A DNA stretch of 64,000 bases, taken from contig OX638131.1 in NCBI GenBank assembly GCA_951804985.1, forward strand, positions 55,232,604 to 55,296,603, read 5' to 3'. The stretch is from Dryomyza anilis (lineage: Eukaryota > Arthropoda > Insecta > Diptera > Dryomyzidae). The notes below the pieces were generated by a model that searched no databases, was not told where the DNA came from, and saw only the letters and a list, made by a program, of their open reading frames with translations. Of the stretch, positions 1 through 10,104 are shown one piece after another. The position numbers were made by a program, and so were the translations under genes. Each line of letters begins with the position of its first letter. The first letter of the stretch is position 1.

Positions 1-125
1 TAAACACTTTTTGCCCATATAAATCGCCCGAGTTGGACGGAGTATATCCAATAATGCTACAAAGAACTTTTCACGTTTTAGTTCCGATATTAGAAATTAT
101 TTTTAAGACTTGTCTTGACCTCAAA

Positions 126-406
126 TGTAGCGTCGGTAGCTCGTCTGGTTAGTGCGTAGGACTACGAGCGAAAAGTCGCTGGTACGTTCTCGACTACGAG
201 CCGAAAGGTCCGCGGTTCGATCCCCAGCGACTACCAACATCTTTTTCATAGAAAACATTTTTCTATGCGACGCTACCTCTCGGCAGTAAATGGCAAACCT
301 ACGAGAGTAAAACATTGCCTATGAGAAAGCTCTCACCCTCCGTTCGGATTCGGCAATAAACTGTAGGTCCCACCAATTTGAGTACAAATATAACTCGCAC
401 AGCTCA
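126..406 (+). mobile_element. SINE-A copy 1, tRNA-derived retroposon
   Basis: The first ~105 bases look like a tRNA gene: an A-box-like stretch (GGTAGCTCGTCTGG) and a clear B box (GGTTCGATCC). This head contains a ~30-base internal duplication, seen as two 'gactacgag' stretches, so it cannot fold as a normal tRNA. The tRNA-unrelated body that follows (about 232-406) matches the reverse complement of 61,510-61,680 almost base for base. The match includes the segments ctcggcagtaaatggcaaac and gtaggtcccacca. Shared sequence in tRNA-like head and body makes this a SINE rather than a tRNA gene. Similarity stops at ~406; copy 2 continues with a further ~60 bases, so this copy is 3'-truncated or diverged. 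No target duplication was found for this copy. Confidence 0.75.
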
Positions 407-429
407 AAGGACTATAGACCAATCAGTCA

Positions 430-1226
430 TCATCCTTTATGCTCAAAACGTTTGAAAGAATAATAGATAACCATATAAAGTCAAAGTTTGTCAACTTTAA
501 TTTTTCTCGTAACCAGCATGCATACATTAAGGGAAAATCGACAGAGACAGCTCTACACGATGTCACATAGAAAATCCCTCTATTTTAAGGAATATACCCT
601 TGTAAGCTTCCTTGACATAGAAGGAGTTTTCAACAATATCCATTCGGAAGCCATTCGCAATGCATTTATACAGGCGGGCGTGGCAGCAGACTTAGTAGCA
701 TGGCTTATGGAATTGCTAGCAAGTAGGTAAATAAACGTAAACATCGGGCAACGGATGATAAGAGCAGAAACAAATCGGGGCACATCTCAGGCAGGGGTAA
801 TATCACCCACCCTCGGGATCTTTTTTTTTTTTTTTGAATATCTACTAAGATCCACAGCACTCAGACAGACTATATCCATTGTACTGTGAAATCTATTCCC
901 TACAATTTTGTGGTTAATATCACACGAGCGCACATACCCAAGCCGGTATTCGAACCCGAGACCTTCAGAATGCAAGTCCAGCGCGCTACTTCTGGACTGC
1001 TCAGGCCGGCTCGGGATCTTAGTGCTAAACAAAATACTCGTAGAACTAGAAACTTCGGGCATCCAAGTAGTTGCTTGTGCGGATGACTTAGTAATGCTAT
1101 CAACTGGCAAATACATGAAACCGTTTCTAACATATTAGAAACGGCATTAAGAAGATTGACAAACTGGGCAAAAAAATCTGAACTAAATATCAACTCAACA
1201 AAAACCGAACTAGTACTTTTTACAAA
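430..1226 (+). pseudogene. LINE reverse transcriptase remnant, split by SINE-B
   Basis: Broken frames encode a non-LTR retrotransposon reverse transcriptase. Left of the SINE are a NQHAYIKGKSTETALHDV-like stretch (about 505-560), then FLDIEGVFNN (RT motif with the first catalytic Asp, about 608-640) and a TSQAGVISPTLG-like motif (about 784-815). Right of the SINE (from 1,021) come LVLNKILVELETSGIQVV, then CADDLVML, the catalytic box-C 'ADD' (about 1,078-1,100), and an LRRLTNWAKKSELNINSTKT-like stretch. The two halves join at the SINE target duplication. The style (QHAY, DIEGxF, ADD) fits LOA/R1/I-type LINEs. Frames shift at ~580 and after ~1,110, so no product is expected. Upstream it abuts SINE-A, and downstream it is cut by the inverted repeat at 1,225-1,519. 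Confidence 0.75.
823..1009 (-). mobile_element. SINE-B, tRNA-derived, perfect 11-bp TSD
   Basis: On the minus strand this 187-bp element begins with a tRNA-like head (about 1,009-938) containing the B-box-like GGGTTCGAATACC, continues with a ~90-bp body, and ends in a pure A tract (T run at 821-835). It is bounded by the direct repeat CTCGGGATCTT at 812-822 and 1,010-1,020, an exact 11-bp target-site duplication. The disrupted LINE reading frame continues on both sides. Its last ~55 bases before the A tail (ACAATGGATA ... CTGTCTGAGTGCTGTGG) match the 3' ends of the two LOA-type LINEs near 28,985 and 45,345, as in SINEs that borrow the 3' tail of a partner LINE. The tRNA of origin is unclear. 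Confidence 0.85.
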
Positions 1227-1519
1227 CTGTTTACGAAAAAAAAATTATACGAAATCGGATTTTCGATATTTCGATAATTTTCCGAGTTATCGATTGTTTT
1301 ATACAACAATGAATCAAATAAAATATTTTTAGTATGCCATCATTTAAAAAGCTTAATTAGTTTCTATTCAATTGGTATACAAATTTTCTGCCAATATTTT
1401 GTTTTTATATTTTAAAAAAATATCCTTTGATTTATATGTGTTTACTGCTGTATAAAACAATCGACAACTCGGAAAATTTTCGAAAATCCGATTACGTATA
1501 ATTTTTTTCGCAAACAGTT
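1225..1519. mobile_element. MITE-like element with ~80-bp inverted ends
   Basis: The left end (AACTGTTTACG, then ATCGGATTTTCGATA, then GATTGTTTTATACA) recurs in reverse complement at 1,440-1,519 with few changes, so the ends form a long imperfect inverted repeat around a ~130-bp loop. It sits inside LINE-derived sequence. TACA occurs just left (1,221-1,224) and one base from the right end (1,521-1,524), a possible but imperfect target duplication. No coding potential was seen. The superfamily is not recognised. Confidence 0.6.
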
Positions 1520-1740
1520 CTACAATATTGCATACTCGAAATATTGTTTTTAAATATTCTAAATTTCGACTCCTAGTACAATTGCACCTCTTAGTACAAT
1601 TTTCAATGTACTTGCGGCACGTGTTCCCGTTGTTCAAATTCAAAAAAATTTTGGATATCTTATTTTTTGAGCCCTAATAAACAATCCTAGGGGGTGAGAA
1701 AACTAAAAATCGAAAAAATTGTCAAATAAGTGATACCCTA

Positions 1741-1965
1741 ATGGTGGACAGCATTAGACAAAAAATGTAACTCAAAAGAGATAGTAAAAACACAACAGCA
1801 ACTGCTTCCTTGAAATAATACTTGATGTCATGCCCATAGACCAATTCTTATGATATGTTTTCTTTCAGGAACAGAGGACGTAAAGAAACACCCGCTGCAA
1901 TTGGTGAAGTTCATAAGGGCATCCAGATGGAAACTGAAGGACGACAGTAGAGCGGCCAACAGATA
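1741..1965 (+). pseudogene. possible 3' end of the same LINE
   Basis: Short in-frame pieces read WTALDKKCNSKEI (about 1,744-1,785) and KHPLQLVKFIRASRWK (about 1,885-1,935). The second resembles the C-terminal tail of LINE ORF2 proteins, which often end in a 'P..L..F' stretch after RNase H. It lies where the 3' end of the disrupted LINE at 430-1,226 would be expected. There are no long frames, so the assignment is weak. Confidence 0.3.
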
Positions 1966-2798
1966 AATACTTTATCTTTCTTCTTTTTTTTATTTATCTT
2001 TTTATTTTTTTTTAACTAAGAATCTTATGAAGTAACCAAAATTAAACTGAATGAATTTGTAGATATAAAAATGTAATTTAGTTTTTATTTTTCTTTTATA
2101 CATTAATATATATATAATAAAGAAAAGAGGAAACACAATGGACCAGATTTGGTCTAAGTGGGTTGGTAATTCTCTACAACTATGTTGTTGGAAATTGTCA
2201 ACATCCTCACAACCTTTTTTCAATTTAAGACTTACTATACCATTAAAAAGGTATAATAAAAAATATTTTTGGCTTAACTTTACTTTATAGAGCCGGTCGA
2301 AATTCAAAGAAAAATTACGATTAACAATTCAAATTTTATTAGATAAATTTTATTTTTTCGCTAGAAAACGAACACGAATAAAAATTTCAAATCGATGAGG
2401 CCATAAAAATATAATTGATATTTCAACCACAAATTTTTATTCGAATAAATAATTTGTATTCGAATAACTTTAAAAATTTAAAATTTTTAATACAATTTTG
2501 TAAAAAATTGTAACACAACATTTGTTGTGCAATGGAAATGAAGAATTGTAAGTTCGTCTATTACAATCAGGGTTCGAAGACGTTTTTTTTTTCTCTTTTG
2601 CTCAATTTATATCCCTTACTAAAGATGAGAATTTTTTGATCACTACTGATAAATATATTGTTTGATCATTGATGAAAATAAATATATCACTCAATGATCG
2701 AAATAATTCTCATCTTCAAAAGTACTTATTATTGATGATGAACATAATTTGTATCTTCAATTTTTTCATCATTGAATGATGACAAAAAGCAAAAAGTA
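1966..2798. other. A+T-rich sequence without recognised gene
   Basis: Mostly A/T runs. A small hairpin-forming pair AAGATGAGAATT (2,622-2,633) and AATTCTCATCTT (2,705-2,716) is visible. The short frames here show no family features. Confidence 0.5.
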
Positions 2799-3884
2799 GC
2801 GAATTCTGATCATTTGAAGATGAAAATAAATGATAAGCAAAGATGAAAAAAATGATGAGAAAAATGATCAGACAAATGATTATAAAAATGATCAGAAAAA
2901 TATCAGGACAAATCTAAAGATCAAAAAGGTCGAAAAGATCATAGATATAAAAAAGATCATAAAGATCAAAAAGATTCTAAAAACAGAGACCCAAACAGTA
3001 TTACGACTTTGTGTGTAAATTCCGAAATAGTAGAGATCAATGCAGCTCCAGTAATTCTCAATATACATATATCAATTTTTAATAATTTTAGTCATGTGGG
3101 AGGTATCACACCCTCTTTTTAAAATTCACATCAAAAAGTTGTTTATCGATTTTCATACAATATTAGTCAATCCTCATACTTATTTTTTTTTTAAATAACA
3201 CTGAGGGTTTCGACAACTTTTGGTGTTCCCTACCACCCTGTGCGACACGGTCAATAATCTGTTAACGAATATAGCAGTTACTAGCGCAACAGAATTAATC
3301 TTGGCAACAAAAAAATAAACAGATTGGAATATGACATTTTACTATTTCCAAAACTCAAGAACACAAAGGGCAAAATGTTTGGTTCCTTTCGCTCATAAGG
3401 AATAATAACTCAGCACCAGTCTAGAGACTATTTTCCTATGCAACCATTATTATTTTACCAAGACCACAGAAAATTTCAGATAACATAGAAAAAGAGTCGT
3501 TTGAAAAAACAAATTTGAATAGAATTGCTTTATTTATTCTTTGCTTTATTTATTCTCGATTCTTTTTAATTTAAATAAATATTTACGAATAAACTACAAT
3601 TTTTAGTCAATCAATAAATAATAAATAAATTTTTAGTTTTGAATAAAATATTAATTAGTTTTAATTCGTAACTATTATACTTTTATAATTTTTTTTAGGA
3701 AAAAAAATCGACCGATTTTTGATAAAAAAAAATGTCAAAGGACCTTTGCATCCATTATCTAACCTAATTGAGAAAAAAACCGCGTGATTTTTTTGAAAAA
3801 AATATGAATACGGCGTTTCTATTCCACTCTCTCTTCCCCTCTTTTCTCATCATTTATTTTCATCTTCAAATGATAAGAATTCGC
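2799..3884. repeat. inverted-repeat element, about 39-bp arms
   Basis: The arm at 2,799-2,838 (starting CGAATTCTGATCATTTGAAG) is repeated inverted at 3,844-3,884 with about three mismatches. Just inside the left arm (2,840-2,990) is a degenerate run of GATCA/AAAAAT words. The interior has no coding frame of note. The arrangement suggests a non-autonomous DNA transposon with sub-terminal inverted repeats, but no target duplication was found, so a chance rearrangement remains possible. Confidence 0.4.
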
Positions 3885-4249
3885 GACAGTGTGTTTTTTC
3901 TTCAGTCAAATCAACATTTTATTAATATATGTATATGTACAAAATAGTGATTGTAAGAGTTGACCGAGGGGAAGAAAGGCGCAATTTTTTTTTTTTTTTC
4001 AAAAAAAACTTGCGATTTTTTGTCAAATAGGTAATGAATGCAAATGTCCTCAGACATTTTTTTTTTAAATCGCGCGATTTTTCCCTAAAAAAATTTAAAA
4101 GTATGATAGTAATCTTCGTATTCGTATCTCTAATACTCACTGCTTGAGAGGGGAATATGCCGTTAACTCATTTCATATGTCGCAAACATTTCATATGCAA
4201 TAAAAGGTCATAACCCCACGACATAATCCCCAATTCGAAATTGGTTCTA
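3885..4249. other. no recognised feature
   Basis: Low-complexity A/T-rich sequence with several poly-T runs. Nothing recognisable on either strand. Confidence 0.5.
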
Positions 4250-5415
4250 TCTATAGCTAGAGGCAGCGTACCTCAGAGTGATCGACTGGATTACCAGCGT
4301 GATGGTCTGGGATACAGTTGTGAGGCAAGCAGTCCTGTACTGTGATGCGCTCTACGATATGAATTACGTGGTGAACATCCTGCTCTCAGAGGTGGAGCAC
4401 GCTCGAATTTATCACAATTGTCATGAAGGAAGAATGTTCCCCATTCACTTAGAGCAGCAAAGAGCAAATGCACACTATCACAAAATGTGTCTGTGCTTTT
4501 AAATAGCTCTACACAAAAACAATTTTGGTTGAAAGCTCATGTAAAAGCTTTTTTTTTATGTCCCAACTAATTTGTGATCTTTTTTGTGAATGAATTGTGA
4601 TGTTGAATGAAGTGCATTATATATAATGTCTTTCAAAATCAAATGTTGTACAAAAAGTTATCGTCCGCCCACAATTTATTCATTCTGCTTTAAAAAAAAA
4701 TTAGTAAATAAATATGTTATTTAGTAAAAAAGTATTTGTTATTATAAATATTTTTTTTTTAAATGAATCATAAAATATAGTCAAATAAAGGTTTTATATT
4801 AAAAGACATTTAGTCAATATTAAAATTAATATTTTTATAGTGTAACAAAATAGAACAGCGATGCGCGGTGTTGCTCGCATAACAACTCAACAGAGACTGA
4901 GGTGCATTCGTTGTGAAAGTTCTAGCATTTTTCAGCGTCTAGTCTCGGATGTTCCAAGTTCTATCTATATACCTCAGCGTGATCGTCTGAGCTCAAGTTG
5001 CGAGCCAAGTAGTCTTGTACTGTGATGCGCTGTACGATATGAATATCGGAGTGAACTTCCTGCACTCAGAGAAGCCCTCGCAAATTTATCACCATCGTCA
5101 AGAAGGAAGAAATGTTCCCCATTCACTCAGAGCCAGTGAACTTCATCGTGATCGACAGGCATGCCAGCGGAGAAATAAGCTCTTAGAGATGAAAGATCAT
5201 TTTCCAGTCTATATAGTCTCGGATGTTCCAAATTATATCTATAGTTAAGAGTCTGCGTACCTCAGCGTGATCGACTGAATTACCAGCGTGATCGTCTGGG
5301 CTACAGTTGCGAGGCAAGCAATGATGCTCTCTACGATATGAATTTCAGAGGGAACATCCTGCACTCAGAGGGGGAGCCCGCGCGAATTTTATCCCAAACG
5401 CCAAGAAGGAAGACA
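4250..5415 (+). repeat. three-copy degenerate repeat, ~170-200 bp unit
   Basis: Three diverged copies occur at about 4,250-4,460, 4,945-5,150 and 5,215-5,415. Shared words in order are TACCTCAG, GTGATCGTCTG, TACAGTTG(C)GAGGCAAGCA, CTGTACTGTGATGCGCT, CTACGATATGAAT, AACATCCTGC, CTCAGAG and GAAGGAAGA. The copies are less A/T-rich than their surroundings. Copies 2 and 3 also share CTCGGATGTTCCAA upstream. Copies 1 and 2 are separated by ~480 bp of A/T-rich DNA, while 2 and 3 are nearly adjacent. The first copy keeps an open frame of 74 codons, but the frame is not conserved among copies, so coding is not supported. I do not recognise the family. Confidence 0.65.
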
Positions 5416-5579
5416 TCTTTTTGTAATTTTTCCCAGTAGATGAAAAATAAAATAAATGATTTTTTGGCAGGGTTGAAAATAACACATATAGACAGGGTGT
5501 ATCAAATTAGAAAAAAGGCAACAAGACTTCCAGCAGTATACTACTGCTTATAGGAAGGTAGTAGTGAAAAAAAAGTCAT

Positions 5580-7722
5580 AATCATGACACCATAAAATTA
5601 AAAATACATTTTTGCATCTTTAATAAAATTTAAAAGCGAGAAAATTACTTGTTCGTTCTTAGATTTTAAAATTGAAGTTAAACTGTTAAAATTATGTAAA
5701 ATTTTAAATTTAGAAAAAATGTTTTTGTAAAGAGGACATTGAAAAAGCTGATGTTGAAAAATGTCATGAATGTTACAAGACAAACATAAATTTGAATCCT
5801 GGACACCAATTTGAGCAAAATACATTTTGTCATATAAGTGACCAACCAGCAAAAAGTCGGTTGATAATTTTAGTTTCCCTAGGTGAAAGTCCCAAACCCC
5901 AGTGCCACATACTTTTTGAAAGAGAATCAATAATACTACCAAAAAATCTACATTTTTGTAGAGATACATTTTGAAATTTTATATTCCATTCTGTGAAAAG
6001 TTATATATACATTTTAACGCATCTTTAATAGTAAATTTATAAATAATCGGAGCACCAACAGTAGATGCCTGCTTAGCCATAAAATCGACTGTTTCATTGA
6101 AGTGGATTCCAACATGACTTGAAGTCCATACAAAAACAACTCCAATAAAGGAGAATCATTAATAAGATTTAAAATGTCAGCAACTAAATAATTAGTAGTT
6201 ACATGTTTTTAAGCAGTAAACAGGCACCATAGCTGTCAGTAAAAATCACCACTTTTGAGTCACAATCCTCAGCTGCAATCAAAAGTTAAGAGAGCACTTT
6301 TGATTGCAGCTGAGGATTGCAACTAATTCAGCAGAAAGAATTAGTTTTATTACAAATAATAAAACATGTCTTGCAATTGATATTATCAAAAATGTGTTTA
6401 AATTTATGGTAAACAAAACATAAGCTGGCATTAAGAGCATTTTTAATAGGCGTGAAAAATTTATTGTTTGTAAAAATAAGTTTAATTATTTCTTTTGCGG
6501 TGAGATAAATGGACTTTCCTTAGGAGGTAACTCAGAAGCCATAGCATATAAAATATGGACAGGGGTAGAAGGACAAATTTTATATAAATTTAAACCAACT
6601 TTTGGAAGTAAACCATTTTTAATGGAGAACAATTTTTTAATAAGATCAACATTACTCTGAGACTCACTAATGACTCTAGAATAGTGATCTGCAACTGATA
6701 AGCTGTTTTTATGGTACAACCAAGAAATTTGAAATTATTGACCTGTTGAATATATCTGCCATTAATAATTAGATTAATTTGTTTCCGTCCACCTTTTGCA
6801 AAACAAAGAGATTTTGTTTTATCTAAATTGAACGGCTTTTCGACAATTTTCAGGAGATGCTAATTTGTTACATTTCTTTTTTGCAGCAAGTTGAAGACGA
6901 AAAAAAGACGATTTAAATTTTCATTCCACATTATGTTTCTCTGATATATTATATGTGCATTCCCTTATTGCGAAATTCATAGAATTTTCTATGCCATCAA
7001 AATTTGAGGGAAAATAATATATAAATTTGAAAGAAGCTTTTTTTTTTGCTAAAAATTGTGTTGATCTTTTATTTATGTTAGAACATTGAATTAAAATTGG
7101 AGAATGATGAGAACCTCCAAAAATAATTGATAGTGTAGACCAAGAACAATCTAAAAAGCTTTTAATGAAAGGAATATCACTGAACCTTGAGGGCTATCAA
7201 AGAAAGGTTTAAAGTATGACTTCCTTCATTTAAGCAAATAAAATCAGAAGCCTGAATGAAATCGAACAGTTCTTCTTCACAGTTATATAGTCTCGCCAGG
7301 AATCACACCTAGCATTAAAATCGCCAGCAATTATAACATTAGAGAAAGAATCTAACAAATTAAAAAGTTTGTATATTTCGTTAAGAAATAATGTGGTGGA
7401 AATATTAGGTTTAAAATAAACAGAAACTATGGTGAGATTTGGATTGAGATAAGTGTTTGCACTATAAGAATATCAAAATCCGAAACAAAATTATTTTTTT
7501 TAATTTAATGGAATGTTTAAAATCAATGGCTACGCCTCCATCACTTCTATTTTTTGCAACGATATTAAAATTAAAGATTTTTTGATTAACATCATGTTCA
7601 TTATAAGCAAATATTTCGGCGAGAATACAAATTTCACCGCCATAATTATTTAAATAATATTCAATATTATTTTTATTTGCTTTCAGACTCTGGCATTTAA
7701 AATGGTAAACTATTTGGAACAC
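5580..7722 (-). pseudogene. I-like LINE ORF2 remnant (endonuclease, RT tail, RNase H)
   Basis: Minus-strand pieces in the order of a LINE ORF2. An APE-type endonuclease starts near 7,680 (SLKANKNNIEYYLNNY, ICILAEIF), with an AGDFNAR motif near 7,335 and GGSHHSP, the SDH-like catalytic site, near 7,110. An RT C-terminal stretch with LDKTKSLCFAKGG and NFKFLG lies near 6,830-6,730. RNase H follows with VVIFTDSYGACLLL (near 6,240) and WTSSHVGIHFNETVDFMAKQA (near 6,130-6,070). The C-terminal end has a Cys/His stretch (CLSCNIHDIFQHQLFQCPLY) at 5,598-5,969. Most of the RT catalytic core is missing, and stops and frameshifts occur throughout. EN-RT-RNase H order places it in the I-like group of non-LTR elements. 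Confidence 0.7.
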
Positions 7723-8870
7723 TAGAATTAAGAAAAGAACGGTCTAAATCTAATACAATTGTATTTAAACGTTTTTTAAAATGATTAATAGTATTAATTA
7801 AAGTTGAATTTTCTTCTTTGTTGAAATAATCTCCAACAAATTTTTTTAGTTCAGAAACAATTTTCTCATATTCTGTAACTTTTGAATAACCTTTATGATG
7901 AAAAACAAGTGAAATAAAATCATCACGTCTCACCGGATTGAAATGCGGTTTTGGAGTAGGTGCACGCATTTTGGACACGACAATCTTACTGTATTTATTG
8001 CTCGTTATCATTTTGATGACTACTTTATCATTGTTTTGTATTTTATTGTCGTCTTAGTCGCTGACAAGTGTCGGAAAATTTTTATCGAAGTCATCCAAAA
8101 CACTGAATTGATTAATAGAGTAAGTTTTAAGAACCTCTTTTCGAGAAAGTTTTTGAATTGTCATAATTTTTTTGATTTCAAATTCATCTGACCAATAATT
8201 TAGCAAAATTTCTTCAGTAATATCTGAACTATCAAAGGCAATCTTAACAGAATAGGTTGGAATTAACTTGTTGGCATCCTCAGGATCGCGTCTGTTGATG
8301 CGATATACAATTGGGACAGGGGATTCTATATTGTCTAATAAAAATTTATCCGTTAAATATAGAGGCACATTCCTTAAAACACCAAAACTGTAAATGTAAT
8401 TCATTGGAATAAACGGTCTAAAATTAAAATCAATGATGTCCTCATTTAAAACAAAATCGTTAGCACACTTAGCAGACGCAAAAGAAATACGAAATAACGT
8501 TTGGCCAATTGATTTAATGCGAATGATGCCATCAATTTTTAAATCTTTAATTTTTTATAAAAAAATAATTCGTTTCTTAACTCTGTATCTCTACGAGACG
8601 TATCTAAGACTAAAAACTCCGCTTGATGTTTGCATGCGTAAAGGTAATTTGTATTATCGAAAAGAAGCGCTGGGGTTCGGGTTTCTCCAACAAGGGAAGG
8701 CTTACCGATATTAACAGCTTTTTCTCCATCAGCTTTTACAATTTTGCTTGAGCTTGAACTGTTCAATGATATGGATTTCCTTTTGCATCCTGATAGATTA
8801 TTAACAAAATTGTTGAAGTCTTCAACAGGAGCCGTAAGTGTCCTGGGTGGACTTGGAGTCCCCCATTTTG
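7697..8870 (-). pseudogene. I-like LINE ORF1 (gag-like) remnant
   Basis: Directly upstream of the endonuclease on the minus strand. From ~8,870 the frame reads TPSPPRTLTAPVEDF and a Ser-rich segment. After a one-base shift in an A run near 8,560 it continues with DGIIRIKSIGQTLFRISFA, FGVLRNVPLYLTDKFLLDNI and PTYSVKIAFDSSDITEEILL to about 8,054. The spacing (nucleic-acid-binding-like fold followed by a 'YSVKIAF...P..I' block) is typical of ORF1 of I/Jockey LINEs. A further piece (8,011-7,697) with LVFHHKGYSKVTEYEKI completes it. The Cys-rich knuckles usual before this last piece are not visible. Confidence 0.6.
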
Positions 8871-9365
8871 AATGGAACGAACAAATTAATAATAAATAAT
8901 TAAATTCACTTCAACAAAAAAAAAACGTGAAAAATTAATAAGAATTGTAAATTATTACAGAAAACTTATTAAAAAACAAAAATGGCGATCAGAAAAAATG
9001 TTCAGAACTTTTTTTTTTTTTGACTGAAAACACTACGAACAACCTCTCAGTGAGACGATCGAATTGGAAGTGAAAAAATAAATGATAATGTGAGATGGGC
9101 CAAGTACATCTTCCATAAATTTATTGAAGTAACTAATATAAAAAAATAAATATTTCTTACTAGCTGGACCCGTGCACGACTCGTGCCAAGATTTTGTGAA
9201 TTCATAGATATGGAGCGATTTTATTAATATAAAAAACATTTTTATTATTTATATGAGGGCCCCGTGCTTAGCTGTTGAAGTTTTTTTATTGGTTTTATAA
9301 ATGTGGTAACCAAATAATAATTCACGGGCAAAACAACTTTTCTCAAAGACAATTCGTTCTCAGAC
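8871..9365. other. no recognised feature
   Basis: A/T-rich sequence with a T run at ~9,008-9,021. No coding or repeat signature recognised. Confidence 0.4.
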
Positions 9366-9534
9366 TGCGCTTCCCCGTAGAATTATTCCCAGTAGAAATC
9401 TTCCCCGAAAAATTCTTCCCATAGAACGCTTTCCCGTAGAATTCTTCCCGTAGAATTAATCCCGGTAGAATTGTTCCCGGTAGAATTCTTTCCCGTAGAA
9501 TTCTTCCCCGTAGAGTTTTTCCCAGTAGAAGTTT
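9366..9534. repeat. 15-bp minisatellite 1 (TTCCCGTAGAATTCT type)
   Basis: About eleven imperfect units of consensus TTCCCGTAGAATTCT. Variants include cccagtagaa, cccggtagaa and ccccgtagag. It abuts a second minisatellite with the same 15-bp period but unrelated unit sequence. Confidence 0.85.
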
Positions 9535-9535
9535 T

Positions 9536-10010
9536 AGTGTGGTGAGTTTTAGTGTGGTGAGTTTTGGTGTGGTGAGTTTTAATGTGGTGAGTTTGAGTGT
9601 GGTGAGTTTTAGTTGGTGAGTTTTAGTGTGGTGAATTATAGTGTGGTGGGTTTTAGTGTGGTGAATTTTAGTGTGGCGAGTTTTAATGTGGCGAATTTTA
9701 TTGTGGTGAGTTTTAGTGTGGTGAGTTTGAGTGTGGTCAATTTTAGTGTGTTAAATTTTTGTGTGGTGAGTTTTAGAGTGGTGAATTTTAGGGTGAATTT
9801 TAGTGTGGCGAGTTTTAATGTGGCGAATTTTATTGTGGTGAGTTTTAGTGTGGTGAGTTTGAGTGTGGTCAATTTTAGTGTGTTAAATTTTTGTGTGGTG
9901 AGTTTTAGTGTGGTGAGTTTTAGTGTGGTGAGTTTTAGTGTGGTGAGTTTTAGTGTGTTGAGTTTTTGTATGGTGAGTTTTAGCGTGATGAGTTTTAATG
10001 TGCGGAATTT
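9536..10010. repeat. 15-bp minisatellite 2 (GAGTTTTAGTGTGGT), with higher-order repeat
   Basis: About 31 units of consensus GAGTTTTAGTGTGGT. A higher-order block is visible: the unit-variant series 'agtgtggcgag, taatgtggcg, ttattgtggtg, agtgtggtg, gagtgtggtc, agtgtgtta, ttgtgtggtg' at about 9,670-9,775 recurs in the same order at about 9,801-9,906. This implies duplication of a ~130-bp segment of the array. Because 15 is a multiple of three, both strands give long open frames (148 and 153 codons) of repeated pentapeptides. I treat these as by-products of the repeat. Confidence 0.9.
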
Positions 10011-10104
10011 TGGTGTGATTGAGTTTAAAGAATTTTGGGTGGTTTTTAACCTGGTGTGAAATATCTTGATAACACTATAATAACTGTTGACATACACGTA
10101 ATAT

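Noticed and set aside
129..235. tRNA gene at the left edge
   Set aside because: A and B boxes are present, but an internal duplication disrupts the fold, and the downstream body is shared with 61.5-61.7 kb, so it is a SINE head.
9613..10097. Protein-coding genes of 148 and 153 codons on opposite strands
   Set aside because: They are read-through of a 15-bp minisatellite; period divisible by three gives open frames on both strands.
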